From the NCBI GenBank assembly GCA_013205085.1, contig JABMLH010000009.1, positions 1 to 64,000 on the forward strand: a stretch of DNA of 64,000 nt, given 5' to 3'. Shown piece by piece: positions 63,817 to 64,000 of the stretch. This DNA is from Microbacteriaceae bacterium VKM Ac-2854. Lineage in GTDB: Bacteria > Actinomycetota > Actinomycetes > Actinomycetales > Microbacteriaceae. The translations under genes and the position numbers were made by a program. Each line of letters begins with the position of its first letter. Position 1 is the first letter of the stretch. The notes beneath the pieces are model-generated. The model was not told the origin of the DNA. It saw nothing but the letters and a program-made list of their open reading frames with translations, and searched no databases.

Positions 63817-64000
63817 ATGGACAACAACAGCATCCCCGCCGTCACGAACGACGCCGTCACCTCCCGCGGCCGCCGCACCCTGATCAAGGGTGCTGCGTGG
63901 ACCCTTCCCGTCGTCGCCGCGGCCACCGCCGCGCCGGCCGCCGTGGCGTCCGACCCGACCACCCCGGTCTGCCCGACCTGCATCAAGCCGGGCGTGCTCG
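63817..64000 (+). CDS. Secreted protein, partial (Tat-like signal)
   Basis: Only the first 61 residues are in the window. ATG 63817 follows GAAAGG at 9 nt. The N-terminus SRGRRTLIKGAAWTLPVVAAATAAPAAVAS is a twin-arginine signal with an A-x-A site. It matches the pattern of the RCC1-like proteins at 31817 and 37776 (RR-x5-AAWT-P). The first mature residues (PTTPVCPTCIKPGVL) hold two cysteines. The rest of the gene is missing. Confidence 0.65.
   Translation, partial: MDNNSIPAVTNDAVTSRGRRTLIKGAAWTLPVVAAATAAPAAVASDPTTPVCPTCIKPGVL

Overview
The window is high-GC actinobacterial DNA, most likely from a member of the Microbacteriaceae. This is inferred from the G/C-biased third codon positions, the DUF222/HNH gene, the GuaB/GuaB3 pair, the Septum_form lipoprotein, SLH-type secreted proteins with VSRQAM motifs, and the rplM-rpsI-glmM and infA-rpmJ-rpsM-rpsK-rpoA-rplQ orders. 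The genus cannot be settled from the sequence. I found no tRNA, rRNA, CRISPR array, insertion sequence or prophage.

Layout. (1) 1-15.7 kb is a cell-envelope region. It holds three secreted proteins with C-terminal SLH-like repeats (74-1597, 11514-13151, 14648-15646) around a glycan cluster: a double glycosyltransferase (1670-4204), a divergent GT2 (4300-5367), and a four-gene operon with ATGA overlaps (11249 down to 5445). The operon encodes a methyltransferase/kinase-like/coiled-coil protein, a double glycosyltransferase, a polysaccharide pyruvyl transferase and a GT2. SURF1 and a small membrane protein lie between. (2) 15.7-23.5 kb carries a KhtT/KhtU-like cation:proton antiporter pair, a secreted PQQ-type sugar dehydrogenase, guaB3 and guaB. 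(3) 23.9-28.1 kb is a livHMGF branched-chain amino-acid ABC operon; its binding protein livK is about 10 kb away on the other strand (38.4-39.7 kb). (4) 28.2-37.8 kb is an accessory stretch. It has a lipoprotein, a 69-aa protein, three AraC-type regulator loci (the third frameshifted), a DUF222/HNH gene and two paralogous secreted RCC1-like propeller proteins with the same signal peptide. (5) 39.9-54.2 kb is mostly housekeeping: Septum_form lipoprotein, rarD, groES under two CIRCE operators, a THUMP-like methyltransferase, three DUF4190-type membrane proteins, tsaD-rimI-tsaB-tsaE-alr-acpS-glmS, coaA, glmM, rpsI, rplM. (6) 54.4-64 kb has a lipoprotein, truA, an OatA-like acyltransferase, rplQ, rpoA, rpsK, rpsM, rpmJ, infA, lepB, a MauE-thioredoxin fusion and the start of a third protein with the RR...AAWT-P signal.

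How it fits together. The most coherent system is the envelope one. A pyruvyl transferase of the family that modifies SLH-binding wall polymers sits in a glycan operon, flanked by SLH-domain proteins. The same operon encodes a protein whose methyltransferase, kinase-like and coiled-coil order recalls WbdD chain-length regulators. alr, glmS and glmM feed peptidoglycan synthesis and the OatA-like protein may modify wall sugars. The gap regions are rich in long hairpins, including two families present twice each at gene ends. At least ten genes show a -10 box 6-8 nt before the start codon, the signature of leaderless transcripts.
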